64,000 nucleotides of DNA from Aegilops tauschii subsp. strangulata. Its lineage: Eukaryota > Streptophyta > Magnoliopsida > Poales > Poaceae. The notes under the pieces are model-generated. The model was not told the DNA's origin and made no database searches. It saw only the letters and a list, made by a program, of their open reading frames with translations. The position numbers and the translations under genes were made by a program. The DNA lies in contig NC_053039.3 in NCBI RefSeq assembly GCF_002575655.3, positions 216,957,622 to 217,021,621 on the forward strand, written 5' to 3'. This document shows positions 1 to 11,107 of the stretch, piece by piece (position 1 is the first letter of the stretch; the number at the start of each line of letters is the position of its first letter).

Positions 1-490
1 GCAGATGGGTTGTATGCTGTTTTCCACAGATTTGAGGCTTTCCGGAAAAAAGGTTGACGCACAAGCAGTGACTGTTGGATGGCCATCAACGGCCGTCGTG
101 CTTCTTCAATCTCTGCTCTTCCTGCTCCAGCCGCTCAAACAAGCGCCGGCGGCACTGCCTGGTCCCTCCTCCCCGCGGTCGGCTCTGCTGCCGCGCAGGT
201 CTCACCGCCCCATCGTACTCCCATCGCTGGCCTAGCCATCCCTCTACTCACCCACACCTGTTGTTATTCTCCGGCGATGGCAGACAAACCAGTAAACCCT
301 CGTACAGTCGTACTCCCCTCCGCGTGGGAAACAACTGCCGAGTCTTCCCTGCCTCCGTGTCGTTCCCTTCCTAGGCCTCGCCGTCGTCCACCGCCCTGGT
401 GCTCTCGGCGCGGCCTGGTCACCGTGGTCAACGACCGACATGCATCTGCAGTGGACTGTACGTGGAGAGGCCGACAGCTGGGTCCACGGC

Positions 491-701
491 CGCACGCAAG
501 GAAATGCCTCCTTATTACGTGCAAAATAATGATTCCTCCACCTGACACCAGGGACCCACCGAAAGGGCCTCTGTATTTCGCGGAAAAAAACGTTACCGCC
601 GCTGACAGCTCGGACCGACCAGCTATATCTTCGCACGCAAGGAAGTGCCTCCTTATTACGCACAAAAAAATGAATACTCCCCCTGCTAGCTGGGACCCAC
701 C
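491..701. repeat. Two-copy direct repeat, 141 bp period
   Basis: The phrase CGCACGCAAGGAA followed by a conserved stretch starts at 491 and again at 632, and both copies run on into a GGGACCCACC motif. The two copies match over roughly 70-80 bases and then drift. The segment lies upstream of the repeat-protein pseudogene and may be old transposon DNA or part of its promoter region. The rest of 1-790 contains no ORF I trust. Confidence 0.55.
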
Positions 702-789
702 ATGGTGGGAGGCTGACTTGTGGGCCTACTAAGTTGACTGGGACGGGGGCCTTTGTCAACTTTTCAAAACCGCATTTGACTATTGACAA

Positions 790-966
790 GATTAATAGTA
801 CATGAGATGTATAATGTGAAAATTATATCATTGGAAGCTCCTTTCACATACGAATTTGACCGTATGCTTTGTGTAAGTTGCATGTCATATATTATTACTC
901 TAACATTTGGTCAAAGTTAGCCTCGAAAAACGCATTAGGCCCTGTATAGTAAATGGAAGGAGGGAG
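790..966. mobile_element. Stowaway-type MITE, right-end fragment
   Basis: The sequence ends GGAAGGAGGGAG followed by TA at 967-968, the usual right terminus of a grass Stowaway element. The preceding AT-rich interior (GGTCAAAGTTAGCC and neighbours) is of the same character. I cannot find a matching CTCCCTCC left end, so the left boundary is approximate and the element is probably truncated. Confidence 0.5.
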
Positions 967-1113
967 TAGTAGTGGAAGTGGATCCTCTGACATAGGTATC
1001 CCTGCCTTACCCTCCCTTTCGGTCACTTACTGGCGGACCCCATGCTTGCTAGGCCCCGCATGTCATTTACTCAATGGGTTCGGCCACGTCAGGGGATCCT
1101 CATCCGTAGTATA

Positions 1114-1156
1114 CTTCCTCTGTTTTTATTTGTTCCACATAAAACGGAGGGAGTGG
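1114..1156. mobile_element. Miniature Stowaway remnant, termini only
   Basis: A TA at 1112-1113 is followed by CTTCCTCTGTTTTTATT; the segment closes with ATAAAACGGAGGGAGTGG and a TA at 1157-1158. The two ends are imperfect inverted repeats of the Stowaway type with almost nothing between them. This suggests an element that lost its interior. Confidence 0.4.
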
Positions 1157-1513
1157 TAGTATAAATGACGCGGGCGGGGGAGGGGGAGGGATGTCGGTTT
1201 GCTCTCAACTGCGGTCCCACAAGCGAGCAAAAACGCAAGACGAAGCGCGTTCCATTCGGTGAGCGACGTGGTGGGTCCAGCGTGCCGAACTGCAACGCAA
1301 ACGCGACAAGAGCGATGTACAGTCAAAACCGATTGACCGGTCGTCACCGGAACCACTATTCACACCAGAACCTTCGCTGCTCGGCCTACGCCAGCCACTG
1401 CCCTAAAACCACACATAATCTCCAACCCCTTCCCCCACCTTTCGACCCCCTAGCCCGCATCAAGCATCCCCTAGTTCACCGAAAAGCCATGGTGCACCGC
1501 AACGTACTACGAG

Positions 1514-2314
1514 ATGTTGACGCCGGAGCGCCGCACAGAAATCGCGGCGGCGGTCGGCGCCACAGACCTCCGTTCCCAAGCTCGCTTTGCGGCGGGCCAA
1601 TCCCCGAGTTCTCTGGAGCCAAGCTACGAGGAGGAGGAAGCCGATCCAATGTTCATGGCAGAGGTCGCGGTGCAGAAGGCCCCCGATGGGTATGAGACGA
1701 TGGACGTGGACTTCGTGCCGGCGTCCGAGTCCCCCATGGTGCAGGCGGACCAGCGGTTCAACCTGGCGATACTAAAGGAGGACCGGGAGGCAGAGGCTCA
1801 ACTCGACGCAGAGCGCACACATGCCGCTGCCATCGAGGGTCTCCTGTAGGAGGAACTGGATGTCATGGATATGAACCGGGCGGCAGAGGCTCAACTTGAG
1901 GCGGAGCGCGCGGATGCCGCTGCCATCGAGGCCCTCCTGCAGGCGGAACCGGACGTCCTTGACTTGAACCGGGCAGCAGAGGCTCAACTCGACGTGGAGC
2001 GCGCGGATGCCGCTCTCATCGAGGCCCTCCTGCAGGCGCAACCGGACGTCCTGGACTTGAACCGGGCGGCGAAGGCTCGACTCGACGTGGAGCGCGCGGA
2101 TGCCGCTGCAATCGAGGCCCTCCTGCAGGCGGAACCGGACGTCCTCGACTTGAACTGGGCGGTGCTCTCGTCCGCGCAGAGCGTCCGCATGCTCCGCGTG
2201 AACGAGTAGCTGGAGGCCGAGGACAACCATGGTGCGGAGACACACGTCGGCAGCTACGGCTGGTTCGCGCCGGCAGCCAAAGATGACGAGGCCATCTCGT
2301 TTCGCGAGCAGTGA
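1514..2314 (+). pseudogene. Repeat-protein gene interrupted by two in-frame TAG codons
   Basis: From the ATG at 1514 one frame stays protein-like to the TGA at 2312-2314 (266 codons). TAG codons interrupt it at 1847-1849 and 2207-2209. The N-terminal part (about 85 residues) has an acidic EEEEAD patch near residue 40. It is followed by 31-residue repeats of the form NRAAEAQLEAERADAAAIE, rich in Ala, Glu and Leu and probably helical. The tail after the second TAG reads as an ordinary protein end, with Gly, Tyr and Trp residues and an acidic KDDE motif. The first TAG replaces the CAG found at the same place in neighbouring repeat units. I do not recognise a family with known function. It is most likely a recent pseudogene; readthrough or allelic variation are alternatives. 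An Inr or TATA box is not evident. Confidence 0.6.
1873..2151 (+). repeat. Coding tandem repeat, three 93 bp units
   Basis: Units start at the GAACC motif at 1873, 1966 and 2059, with a partial unit from 2152 and a diverged unit before 1873. Each encodes 31 residues with the pattern AEAQL, AERADAA, EALLQAEPDVLDL. Spacing is exactly 93 bp each time, so the repeat preserves reading frame. Confidence 0.8.
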
Positions 2315-2820
2315 TAGTTTTTCTTTATGTTGTTGTTTTATGGATCTTTTGCCGTGTAAAAACATATATTGTTATGCAAGTCACCTGACTTGGGTCAGTC
2401 TACCATTTCAGGCAGTTGGATGAATATCCTACGTCTCCTAACCCTTCTTCCTCACCTCTTCTTCTTCCCCAACAGACCACCGCACGGGCCGTACGGATAC
2501 TCCCCAACATGCGGTTGGATAAACATACTCTATGAAGGAAAATTATGTGTCAGCGGTAGGATGGCTGAGTTTGGTTTGTTCACATGAGACAACACGTGTC
2601 AGTGATGGTGTGTTCCCTTGGTTGGGTTTGCGGCGTGCAGGAGCGACTGTGTGAGGGTGCGGTGCGACCGCGGCGTGCAGGAGTGACCGTGTGAGGGTGC
2701 GGTGCGACCGCGACAGCCGTGCGCAAGTGTACCTCCTTTTCATTTTGAAAACTTTAGGCAAGCTTGGAAAAAATGTGTGGCGAAGTATGGCAATGCAAGG
2801 CCTAGACCCAAACATACGTA

Positions 2821-3077
2821 CTCCCTCCGTTTCTTTTTAGTCCGCATATAACTTTTCTCTGAAGTCAAAGTATCTTTACTTTGACCAAAGTTATAGAAAA
2901 AAGTATAAATATTTACAATGCCAAAGGGATATCTTTAGATTCATTATGGAATGTAGTTTCATATTATGTATATTTGATATTGTAGATGTTGATATTTTTT
3001 TATACAAATTTGGTCAAAGTTGGTGAAGTTTGACTCTACACAAATCTTATATGCGGAGTAAAAAGGAACGGAGGGAG
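2821..3077. mobile_element. Stowaway MITE, complete, 257 bp
   Basis: The left end CTCCCTCCGTTTCTTTTTAG and the right end GAACGGAGGGAG are inverted repeats, each flanked by TA (2819-2820 and 3078-3079). The AT-rich interior contains paired GACCAAAGTT and TTGGTCAAAGTTGG segments, giving extended hairpin potential. It is a non-autonomous Tc1/mariner-type element that needs transposase supplied elsewhere. Inserted about 500 bp after the repeat-protein pseudogene. Confidence 0.9.
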
Positions 3078-3622
3078 TACTAAGTACTAGGAGTACTAGT
3101 GCTAAAAAAGAAAGGCGGGGTTTTCCTTCGCAGGATTAATCGATACAAATCCTCGTTTCACGTGTTAATTAATGCGTATTTTTTCTCCAAAGCCCAAAGA
3201 TCTAACCATCTCACTCCTCATCGCTTGATTAATGCAGCACCATGCAAACCAACCTTCTCACTTCCGCATGCATGCAGGGGATATGAATGTCCTTGGTTGC
3301 TAGTACGAGGCAAACCCCATCAATTTTGCCTCGATTAGTGTTAGTGGCCTTTTGAAAATTGTAATTTTGATATACTAGCCTTGTGTACAAAAAAATGGAG
3401 GTAGTAACTATATTTGACTTCCTTCCCCATTGCGGTGACGTCGACGATATCTCGAACGTTGTGGTTTGGCAAAGTGCGTTCGACGGAGAACACCGTTGAG
3501 GGAGATCACGGTAAGTCGTTCGCAAGTGCCGCCTGCAAGCCGAGACAACCGCCTTATTTGCATCCAGGAAGTCCGTTCAACCAAAGGACGCGTAAATGTA
3601 CTAGTACTACTAGTACACAATA

Positions 3623-4435
3623 GCGTCGTCCGTCCAACTTAGTGCGGTGAGATGGTTTCTCGCAGAAGACGATGGAGAAGCGGAGTCAGTGAAGAGTGAA
3701 ATGATGGTTGCTTCGTACGTGCTTTGTGATTTGACGCCTCACTACTTTTTGATTTGTGATAGAAGGGACATGGGAGTAGACTATGTGCTCTATACTGTAC
3801 ATGTGTCCAAGCACGAGAGAAAAAGGAGAGACGTTGCATTTTTCTATTCCTTCAATCAATCAATCAGGGAGCTTCGGTTCCATCCCTTTGGCTTTGGCAA
3901 CACCGTCCACAATGGTTCCCACGATGCCAAAAGCTATTTTCACATTTGGCTACACATTCTGGATGCCCTTAACCGTACCACTTGGTTTTGCTCCTGTGTG
4001 CTATCTATACAAATCTCAATTATATTGATCTAAAAAATTATAGAATCAAGATTAGTAAAAAGGAGGTGATTTCGCCGCGCAGATGGCGGGGGAGGTTTCT
4101 TATTTTTAGAGGACGTTGTCCTGGCGGTTTGCTAACATGCGGTCCCACGTGTCAGTGCTTTACCAAGCCGATCCGCGTCCCACATGAGGCAGAACAACGA
4201 CAGAAGCAACACATGGTTAACTTGAAGAAGATGAGGGAGAAGCGGATTCAGCAATGAGTGAAATGATGGTTTGCTTCGTCCCTCCAACTTCTTTTTTTAG
4301 CATTATTACTTCGTCCCTCCAACTTAACTGCGGGAAAGGTGCAGCTTTGTGATTTGACGCCTCATTGCTCATTACTACGCCAGCGCCATGACTGGGTGCT
4401 TCACCCCGGCTGCTCTGCACTGTATTACGGTATGG
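3623..4435. repeat. Locally duplicated intergenic segments
   Basis: The segment near 3623-3800 and the segment near 4215-4435 share phrases in the same order: AGAAGCGGA, AGTGAAATGATGGTT, GCTTCGT and TTTGTGATTTGACGCCTCA. A third shared phrase, ATCGATACAAA, lies at about 3136 and 4600. The 128-codon ORF at 3647-4033 crosses one copy but the other copy does not keep its frame, so I do not call a gene. Nothing else is evident in 3078-4846. Confidence 0.45.
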
Positions 4436-4846
4436 CACGTGGACCCGGTAGCTTGATGTCCCACATGTCGGTGAAAGGGACTAGAAGATTTATGAAAGCG
4501 AGTGCTCCACTCTTACGACGGAGGAGTACACGACACGACGGCCCAGTGAACTGTCACTTGTACTGTATAGTACTATAGTTTTGCTGTTTCGCACGATCCA
4601 TCGATACAAACCCGATTAAACAGGAAAGGGCTGGATTTTTCCCGCGCGGTATATGATACTGGCCATACATTTCAAAGGCAATTTTAATGTATGCAAACTG
4701 AATAATTAAGTAACAATATGATATCTAGTAAAACTAAAAACACATATGATTTATTGTGTTGGAGTGTAGTAGTAGTGCTGTATTGCATAGTTGTTAGTTG
4801 TAACATGCGAGAACGTGTAGAGATGTAGTTTTGGAGGGCCTACAGA

Positions 4847-5015
4847 GAGAAAAGCGTAATACGGTCACCGAACTTCAGAATAAGCTGATTACGGTCACTA
4901 TATACGTTTTGCGGTGATTATACGGTCACTTGCTCACGGTTCAGCATCGGATTGCACTCTGTTGACCGGCCAAATAGTCTACGTGGCACCATGTTGACTA
5001 GTTAAATTGACCACG
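4847..5015 (+). repeat. Left terminal inverted repeat of an older DNA element
   Basis: The sequence beginning GAGAAAAGCG and containing ACTTCAGAAT, ATTACGGTCAC and ACGTTTTG reappears as its reverse complement at 19227-19386. The pairing extends about 160 bp with moderate divergence. Together they look like terminal inverted repeats of a Mutator-like or foldback element that later received the three-LTR retrotransposon. Confidence 0.55.
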
Positions 5016-5114
5016 TTCCTTGTGGGTCCCACCTATCAGTTCGCATAGGGAAAAGGTCAGATAAACACAAATTTAGGCAGGCGCGACAAGACTCCAACCC
5101 GTGCGCGGGAATCA

Positions 5115-5375
5115 CCTGGTTGTGTATGTGTCTGTCAGGGCCTGATGTGTGCGCATGCACGTGTAGGTTGAGCACTTGAGCGTGAGAGTGTGTGTTGGTC
5201 GTGTGGTGTACTGGTGTGTGCATGCATGCGTGCGTGTGTGCGTGTGAGTGTGGCGTGCGTGCGTGGCTGCGTGTGTACGTGTGAGTGTTGCGTGCGTGCG
5301 TGGGTGCATGTGTTCGTGTGAGTGTTGTGTGCATGTAGTTCGTGTGCATGCGTGCGTGTGTGTATAATCACCACA
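5115..5375. repeat. GT/GC-rich simple-sequence tract
   Basis: Interrupted GTGT, GCGT and GCAT runs occupy this span. The reverse strand translates to His/Thr-rich ORFs only because of the repeat. The surrounding 5016-5700 contains no gene I can support. Confidence 0.8.
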
Positions 5376-5700
5376 CCAGCTCCTGTGTGTTAAAACAGAC
5401 GGCTCAGCATACCAATACAAGGCCACCTTGTCCGCTATGCCCGCGGTCATGACTTCGAACCACCGTCCAATATTTTGTTGTTGTTTGTTTTCATTCTTAC
5501 GAGGAAGATGCCCGTGCGGTGCACGTAACATCAAGATGCATTTGTATGACTAGTTTATCTTGTGAGAGAAAAGGATGAACGAGGGAAGGCCTTATTTGCA
5601 AATGTGGAGAGGTGTGTGGGTACCTTTTTTGCAAAATTGCCATAGTTTCTTTCCTATCCGTCTGATATAAATCGGACGGCCTATATTGTAGGATGGCAGG

Positions 5701-5705
5701 CACAC
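5701..5705. repeat. Target-site duplication CACAC, left copy
   Basis: CACAC immediately precedes the first LTR and recurs at 19126-19130 immediately after the third LTR. This is a perfect 5 bp duplication expected from integrase-mediated insertion. It shows that the whole 13.4 kb three-LTR block behaves as one insertion. Confidence 0.85.
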
Positions 5706-6187
5706 TGTCGGTGTCAAAACCGGCAGATCTCGGGTAGGGGGTCCCAAGCTGTGGATCATGGATCGATGGGTAACAGGAGACAGGGGACACGATGTTTACC
5801 CAGGTTCGGGCCCTCTCTATCGAGGTAATACCCTACTTCCTGCTTGATTGATCTTGATGAATATAGCGTTACAAGAGTTGATCTACCTCGAGATCATATG
5901 TTATGGTCTAAACCCTAGAGATATGATGAATAATGTCATAATAATCTATCGACTAGCCTGGCCCCGGCTTATATAATGTACCAGAGGCCTAGGATAACAA
6001 GAGTCCTAGCCGAATACGTTGGTGGAGAGGAGTCCTTGTCTTGATCACCAAGTCTTGTGGAATCTTCCTCATGCATGTCATCGGCTGTCCGAACTGGCCC
6101 ATGAGTATATGGCCATGGGGGTCCTCGGCCCAATCTAACTGATAGGGAGATGACGTGGTGAGTACCCCCTAGTCCAGGACACCGTCA
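5706..6187 (+). repeat. LTR 1 of three-LTR element, 482 bp
   Basis: Starts TGTCGGTGTCAAAACCGGC and ends GACACCGTCA, forming short terminal inverted repeats with TG...CA ends. A TATA-like TTATATAAT lies at 5969-5977. It differs from LTR 2 at roughly 15-20 positions by eye. Confidence 0.9.
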
Positions 6188-7804
6188 GTAGCCCCGTGAA
6201 CCGGTCTTCAAGTCGGGGATGCTCCTCGATTCTTCCGAACTGTTCTTCATCTTCGGTCATCGGTCTTGAAAACTGGTTCAACAAATCTTCTTGTCTTCGA
6301 TCTTGAGGATCGCCGAAGTAAATCCGAAGGGTTAATATGTCGGGTACCCGAGGAGCCCCTTTAAGTTATCGGCTTTTATCAATGCCTTGTTATTTTTATG
6401 CCCACCTCGGGTTCGAAGTAGTTCCCGGGCGGCGGTGTCCTCTTGCATCCGAGCTCCAACGCCAGACTGCATTTCGAGGTATCTTTTGCAGCCGAGCACC
6501 AACGTCGGACTGTATACGAGGTGTCATAGATCACCTTGGCTTGAAGAAGTTTAAAGGAAGTTAGCCGAGCTTAATGCCGGAACTGCCCTCTATAGAGCCA
6601 GCCACTTGCATCCGACCTTTATGCTGGACTGCTTGCGAGGTGATGCACCACCTCGGGCTTGGGCTGATTGTTTACGGATTTTATTTCCGATGCGTGTAAA
6701 TTTATTTGCTGTCAACATGTATTGCCATTAGCCCTCAAGGTGTCTGTTGGCCTAAAATCCGAGATGCACCTGAAGGAAAAATATGAAACCGCTGATCCTA
6801 GTAGCTTCTGAGACTCAGGTCGTGAAATCGGCCTGAGGATCAACTCCTAGCTCAGCAGCATACATAGGAATAGAAACGCAGTGTAATATATTAGAGGTAA
6901 CAGTGATCGGCGGACAGGCCCCTGAGAGAGGGTCATGAGAAGTCGCCGTGATATATCAGCTTGATGCCGGATAATTCCCCTATGGTACTTATTATCGTCC
7001 GAAGACGTACTTGTCATAGTTCGGTTATGCCGAACACTGAGCACTTTGAATTTTGTGCATTGAATAGGCAATGCAGTAGCCCCCGAGCCACTGGTCGGGT
7101 GGAAACACCAGATCAGGGGATCGATGTGCCCCTTTAATATTTGTAAATAATGAGCGCAAAGCCCAGTAGCCCCCGAGCCTTAATGTGGGCACGGGTGGCC
7201 GAATTAAGGATCGAAGTCCGTTTGACAGAAAGTTTTGTTGTGTTTAACACAAACTTCTCGGAAAGAGAATAAAGATATCTTAAAAGAGCTTAGAGCTGGT
7301 CGAAATCCGAGCTCGCCAAGGTAGGCCCCCAAGGGGTTTGAAAGATGGAATGCAGTAAATGGATTTTACTCGCAATTTTTATGTGTAATGGCTCTATGTA
7401 TCCAAGTACTTTACATCTTTAATGCTCAGATCCGCATTGTACAAAACATTGTTGACCGACCAAAGCCAGTAGCTGGGGAGTGTTTGTCCTACTTTATAAA
7501 GCCTTTACAAGGGTAAAGTTTTACGGCAAACAAGGCAATCTGGCCATACGGTTTTATAAATAAAGGTACATAGAGAGATATGTTATATTACGTTTTAACG
7601 TAAGAAACATCTTCCAAAGAAAATAGTCCCGCTATTGGTTCCTTTCTTTGGGTCGTCATGCTTATCATGATCATGAAAACTCACCTTCGATCAATGTGGG
7701 AGGAAAATATTGAGGATTTAGTTCGGCGAAAGTTCCCGAACTCTATGGTATTAATGAACCAATTTTTTTTACTTCCGTCGTAGCCGACCAATGTGATCAT
7801 TTAA

Positions 7805-9580
7805 GATTGCTAGCTTTCGGCTTCACCGAATCCAAGGTACTAACTCGGATGAACCGGTAGTAACAATCACAGAGGTGCTCCCTTTACCACCTAGCCGAAC
7901 AATCGGGAACGTAGGGGTAAGCACAGGAGCCAGGCAACCCAGCTTGGCCAAAATCTTAAGTCAAATTGATGCATATGTATGGCTTTATAACGATGATTAC
8001 GGAAGACGGCCCTCGTATATTAAATACAAACGCCGATGATATGTTTACTTTGACTCCATTGCGACCGTTTATCAGTTGAAAGTGGCCCATCACCGGCTTC
8101 CGCCCCTTTGTAGATGCGACACAGGGTGTTTTCGCAATAACAAAACAACCCTTATGGACGTGTCTGTGCCCGAAGGCGGATGTGTTAGCGGAAATGAGGC
8201 AATCAGATATGTGGGCTTTATAACTTTCACTTAGTCATAGGAGCTTTAAACTGGGGAAGCTAACTACGAGCCCCCGGTTAGTGTTTGGCGACAGCCGAGG
8301 TCAAGCCGTAAACACTTCGGCCAATGTTATGAATGGCCCGTCATTTAACATAGTCATCGGATCGTTGACCAGTTTACGCTTATTGTGACAGTCAGTTTTC
8401 GGCTTTCTCCACTGAGGTGCTTAACCATGCGAGTTGGAAGCACAATCGCAGTGGTTCTCCCTTTGCACACATAGCCGAACAAAGCGGAACGTAGGAGGCA
8501 AGCACAGGAGTCGGGCAACCTATCTATTGACCAGAGACACAATTCGAAACCGATGCATATATAGCAATATCCGAGAATGTTTTTGCCGATCTCTAAAGGT
8601 GTCCGGCGTTGCACTGCGAGACTAATGCTGGAAACACACAAAAAGTTCCATAGGCTTGAAAAGCCAATAAACTTATTTAAAAGTTTAACGTCCGAACTAG
8701 ATCAAGTGTTTGGTGCTAATACGAAAATTGGTCTTTTAAAAAAAAATGTGCTTCTGTCGTGCTTTAACGTGACACATCTTATCTCAAGACTTCGAGCGGG
8801 TCAGCCTACGGCTTCAACCTCCTATCCCGAAGGCGGAGTACTTCTCGTTAGGCCAGTTTAGCAAATTAAACTCTAGCGGTTTTGAGAGAGAAATTAGGCT
8901 ATCCGGCTATTGACCATACACTCGAGTCGAAAAAGGAGGGGTAGAAAAAGACTTTGCCACGACCAAGAAGAAAACACATTTACTATAAAATGGCTCATAC
9001 TAATTTAAGAGCCCCCAAGTGACTTGGGTAAAAGAATTTTATGTATAATGATTGTATGTACTGAAGTACTTATATCATATCTGTGTTCACCCGAACTTTA
9101 AACGCGTCTTAACGGACCGTCGGCTTCTCCCTCTTCGGCCAAGGGCCGAAAAGTGTTATGTACTCCACCTGTCGAGAATATCGACGGTGTTTCCGATAAC
9201 CAGGCAATCAGGCCATAAGGCTGTAACAGACAAAGCGCGCTCAGGGAACTTATGCTATATTACTGACGAAGTGTAAGAAGCATCTTCGAAGAAAATAGTA
9301 CATCCACCGATACCTTTCTTCGGTTGCTCATTGTTAATATGAGATTTGTGCAATAGATTTTTTGTACTCATGAGTTCCGTTGTGTGCCGACCATGGTTGA
9401 AAACAATAAGAGCGCTAGCTTTCGGCTTCACCCAGTCTGAGGTCCGAGCTTGGATGACCCGATCGTGACAATCGCAGAGGTGCTCCATTTACTCCCTAGC
9501 CGAACAATCGGGAATGTAGGGGTAGACACAGGAGCAAGGCAACCCAGCTTGCAAATCGCTTAAGTCAACATGGTGCATAT
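7805..9580 (+). repeat. Three diverged blocks inside internal region 1
   Basis: Blocks at about 7805-7980, 8395-8570 and 9415-9590 share in the same order: TTTCGGCTT, GAGGTGCT, TAGCCGAACAA, CGGGAA or CGGAACGTAGG, CACAGGAG and GGCAACC. Spacing is about 590 and 1020 bp. The same three blocks recur in internal region 2 (about 14290, 14880 and 15900). They suggest the internal region grew by segmental duplication. Confidence 0.65.
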
Positions 9581-10860
9581 TGTGGCGTAATACACGAACA
9601 AGGAATGAAGCCGTACAAGTATAATCATTTGTAAGAGGAAAGCCTTCAGAAAGGAAGCCCCCAAGTAAACGGGGTATTTGAATTTGTGGGTCACAAACAA
9701 AGTTTTGACAAGGAAGGTTCTCACAAACAACTTTTTGCCAAAAAAGTATAATGCTTGGTCGAACGGAACAACATTTAAAACTGAAAGTTTTTGAGCATGA
9801 AAGCGACTTAGCTGGTTGATGTGTTCGGCATTGACGACGCGGTCCGAGCTTGATGCGGGACAAGATTCCATCCCCAAGCTGGTCCCGAGGTGGCGGAGCG
9901 AAGAGCTCGACGCTCCGAAGTGGTGACATAGCACGGCCAATGCTGGCCGGCAGAGTGACGCCGAAATCCCCAGCGCGGGTTAATGAAGTGATGACCAAGC
10001 CCCAGGTCTAGCCAAGGTGACGTGGTAAGTCGGTACGCCGAGGTGACAGCGCAGCCCAACCCGGATCATTTACCTGTGCACAGAAAATAGTGCAAGCCGG
10101 AGATAGCAGTAAGAATAAATTAAAAAAAATTCATAGCATAATAAATAATTTATGCAAGCTGAGTAATAAGAGAAATATGGCCCGTGCGCCGAACATCGGA
10201 CGAGGTAGGACCCTCTTGATGATGCCGAAGTCCCTAAGGCAACCGAACATGTCGGTGTGGCAATCCGATCAACAAGGTGATCGTGCGAGCCGATTTATGC
10301 CAATTGGGACGATGACGTTGGCTTGCCGAAGTGACCGCCTGACGCAGTCGAAGTCGATCACCTACACACATAAAATAGTGCGGTCCAAAAAGAATAATAT
10401 AAATATATATAAAATCCTTGCATAATTGCTTTTCGCAAAAATAATTTATTTAAAGAGATGTGGCCTGGCGCTGAAGTCAATGTCGATGCAAGGCATCAGC
10501 GTGACGCGGTGAAGGCGTGGCAAAGCCTGAATTCACAAGCCGGTCCGGGTTCCCGATGCGGCATTCGCCGAACTGTATACGGAAACTGACCGAACCACTA
10601 CGCGACCTTTGTTAATGCGGCCACCATTTGACAGACCTGTGTACGAATGATGGTACAAACCAGAATAATAATTCCTCAGGAAAAATGAACCCGAGCAAAA
10701 AAAGCACTAGGATTAATAGCACCTGGTTTATCTGTTATAGCAATATGAAGGAAGGTTGCTCCCAAAATCCGGACTCGATCCGCACACGCATTGCCTGATG
10801 GGCGATGAAGCTACAACATGGCAATGCTGGCAAAGGTTTGCTCGCCGAGGCAAAGCTCCC

Positions 10861-11107
10861 GGTCCAGCTAATGTGACGAAGCCGGTCGGTTGGTGACGCC
10901 AAAGTCACCGGCGTGTGTTGATGAAGAAATAGCAAAGTCCCCGGTCCAGCCGAGGTGTCGAAGCAGGTCGGCTGGTGATGCCAAAGCCATCGGAGTAGGT
11001 TTGATGAAGATAAGGTGAAGCCCCTGGTCCAGCCGAGGTAACGGAGCAGGTCGGTAAGGAGACGTTGCAGCTGCCATGTCCGCCCAGGTGTTGAAGTAGT
11101 TCGGCGT
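10861..11107 (+). repeat. Short tandem repeat, 82-83 bp period
   Basis: GGTCCAGC starts at 10861, 10943 and 11026, each followed by a gap, a CGGAGC or CGAAGC motif and GGTCGG. A matching array is at about 17346-17590 in the second internal region. Confidence 0.65.

Noticed and set aside
244..789. 181-codon minus-strand ORF
   Set aside because: Crosses the 141 bp repeat and has no recognisable domain; other frames are equally open.
3647..4033. 128-codon plus ORF
   Set aside because: Its counterpart in the duplicate at 4215-4435 does not keep the frame, arguing against coding.
5002..5534. His/Thr-rich minus-strand ORFs up to 140 codons
   Set aside because: Direct translation of a GT/GC simple-sequence tract.
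9560..9940. 126-codon minus ORF conserved at 16045-16425
   Set aside because: Conservation is explained by the duplicated internal region; no domain and no independent support.
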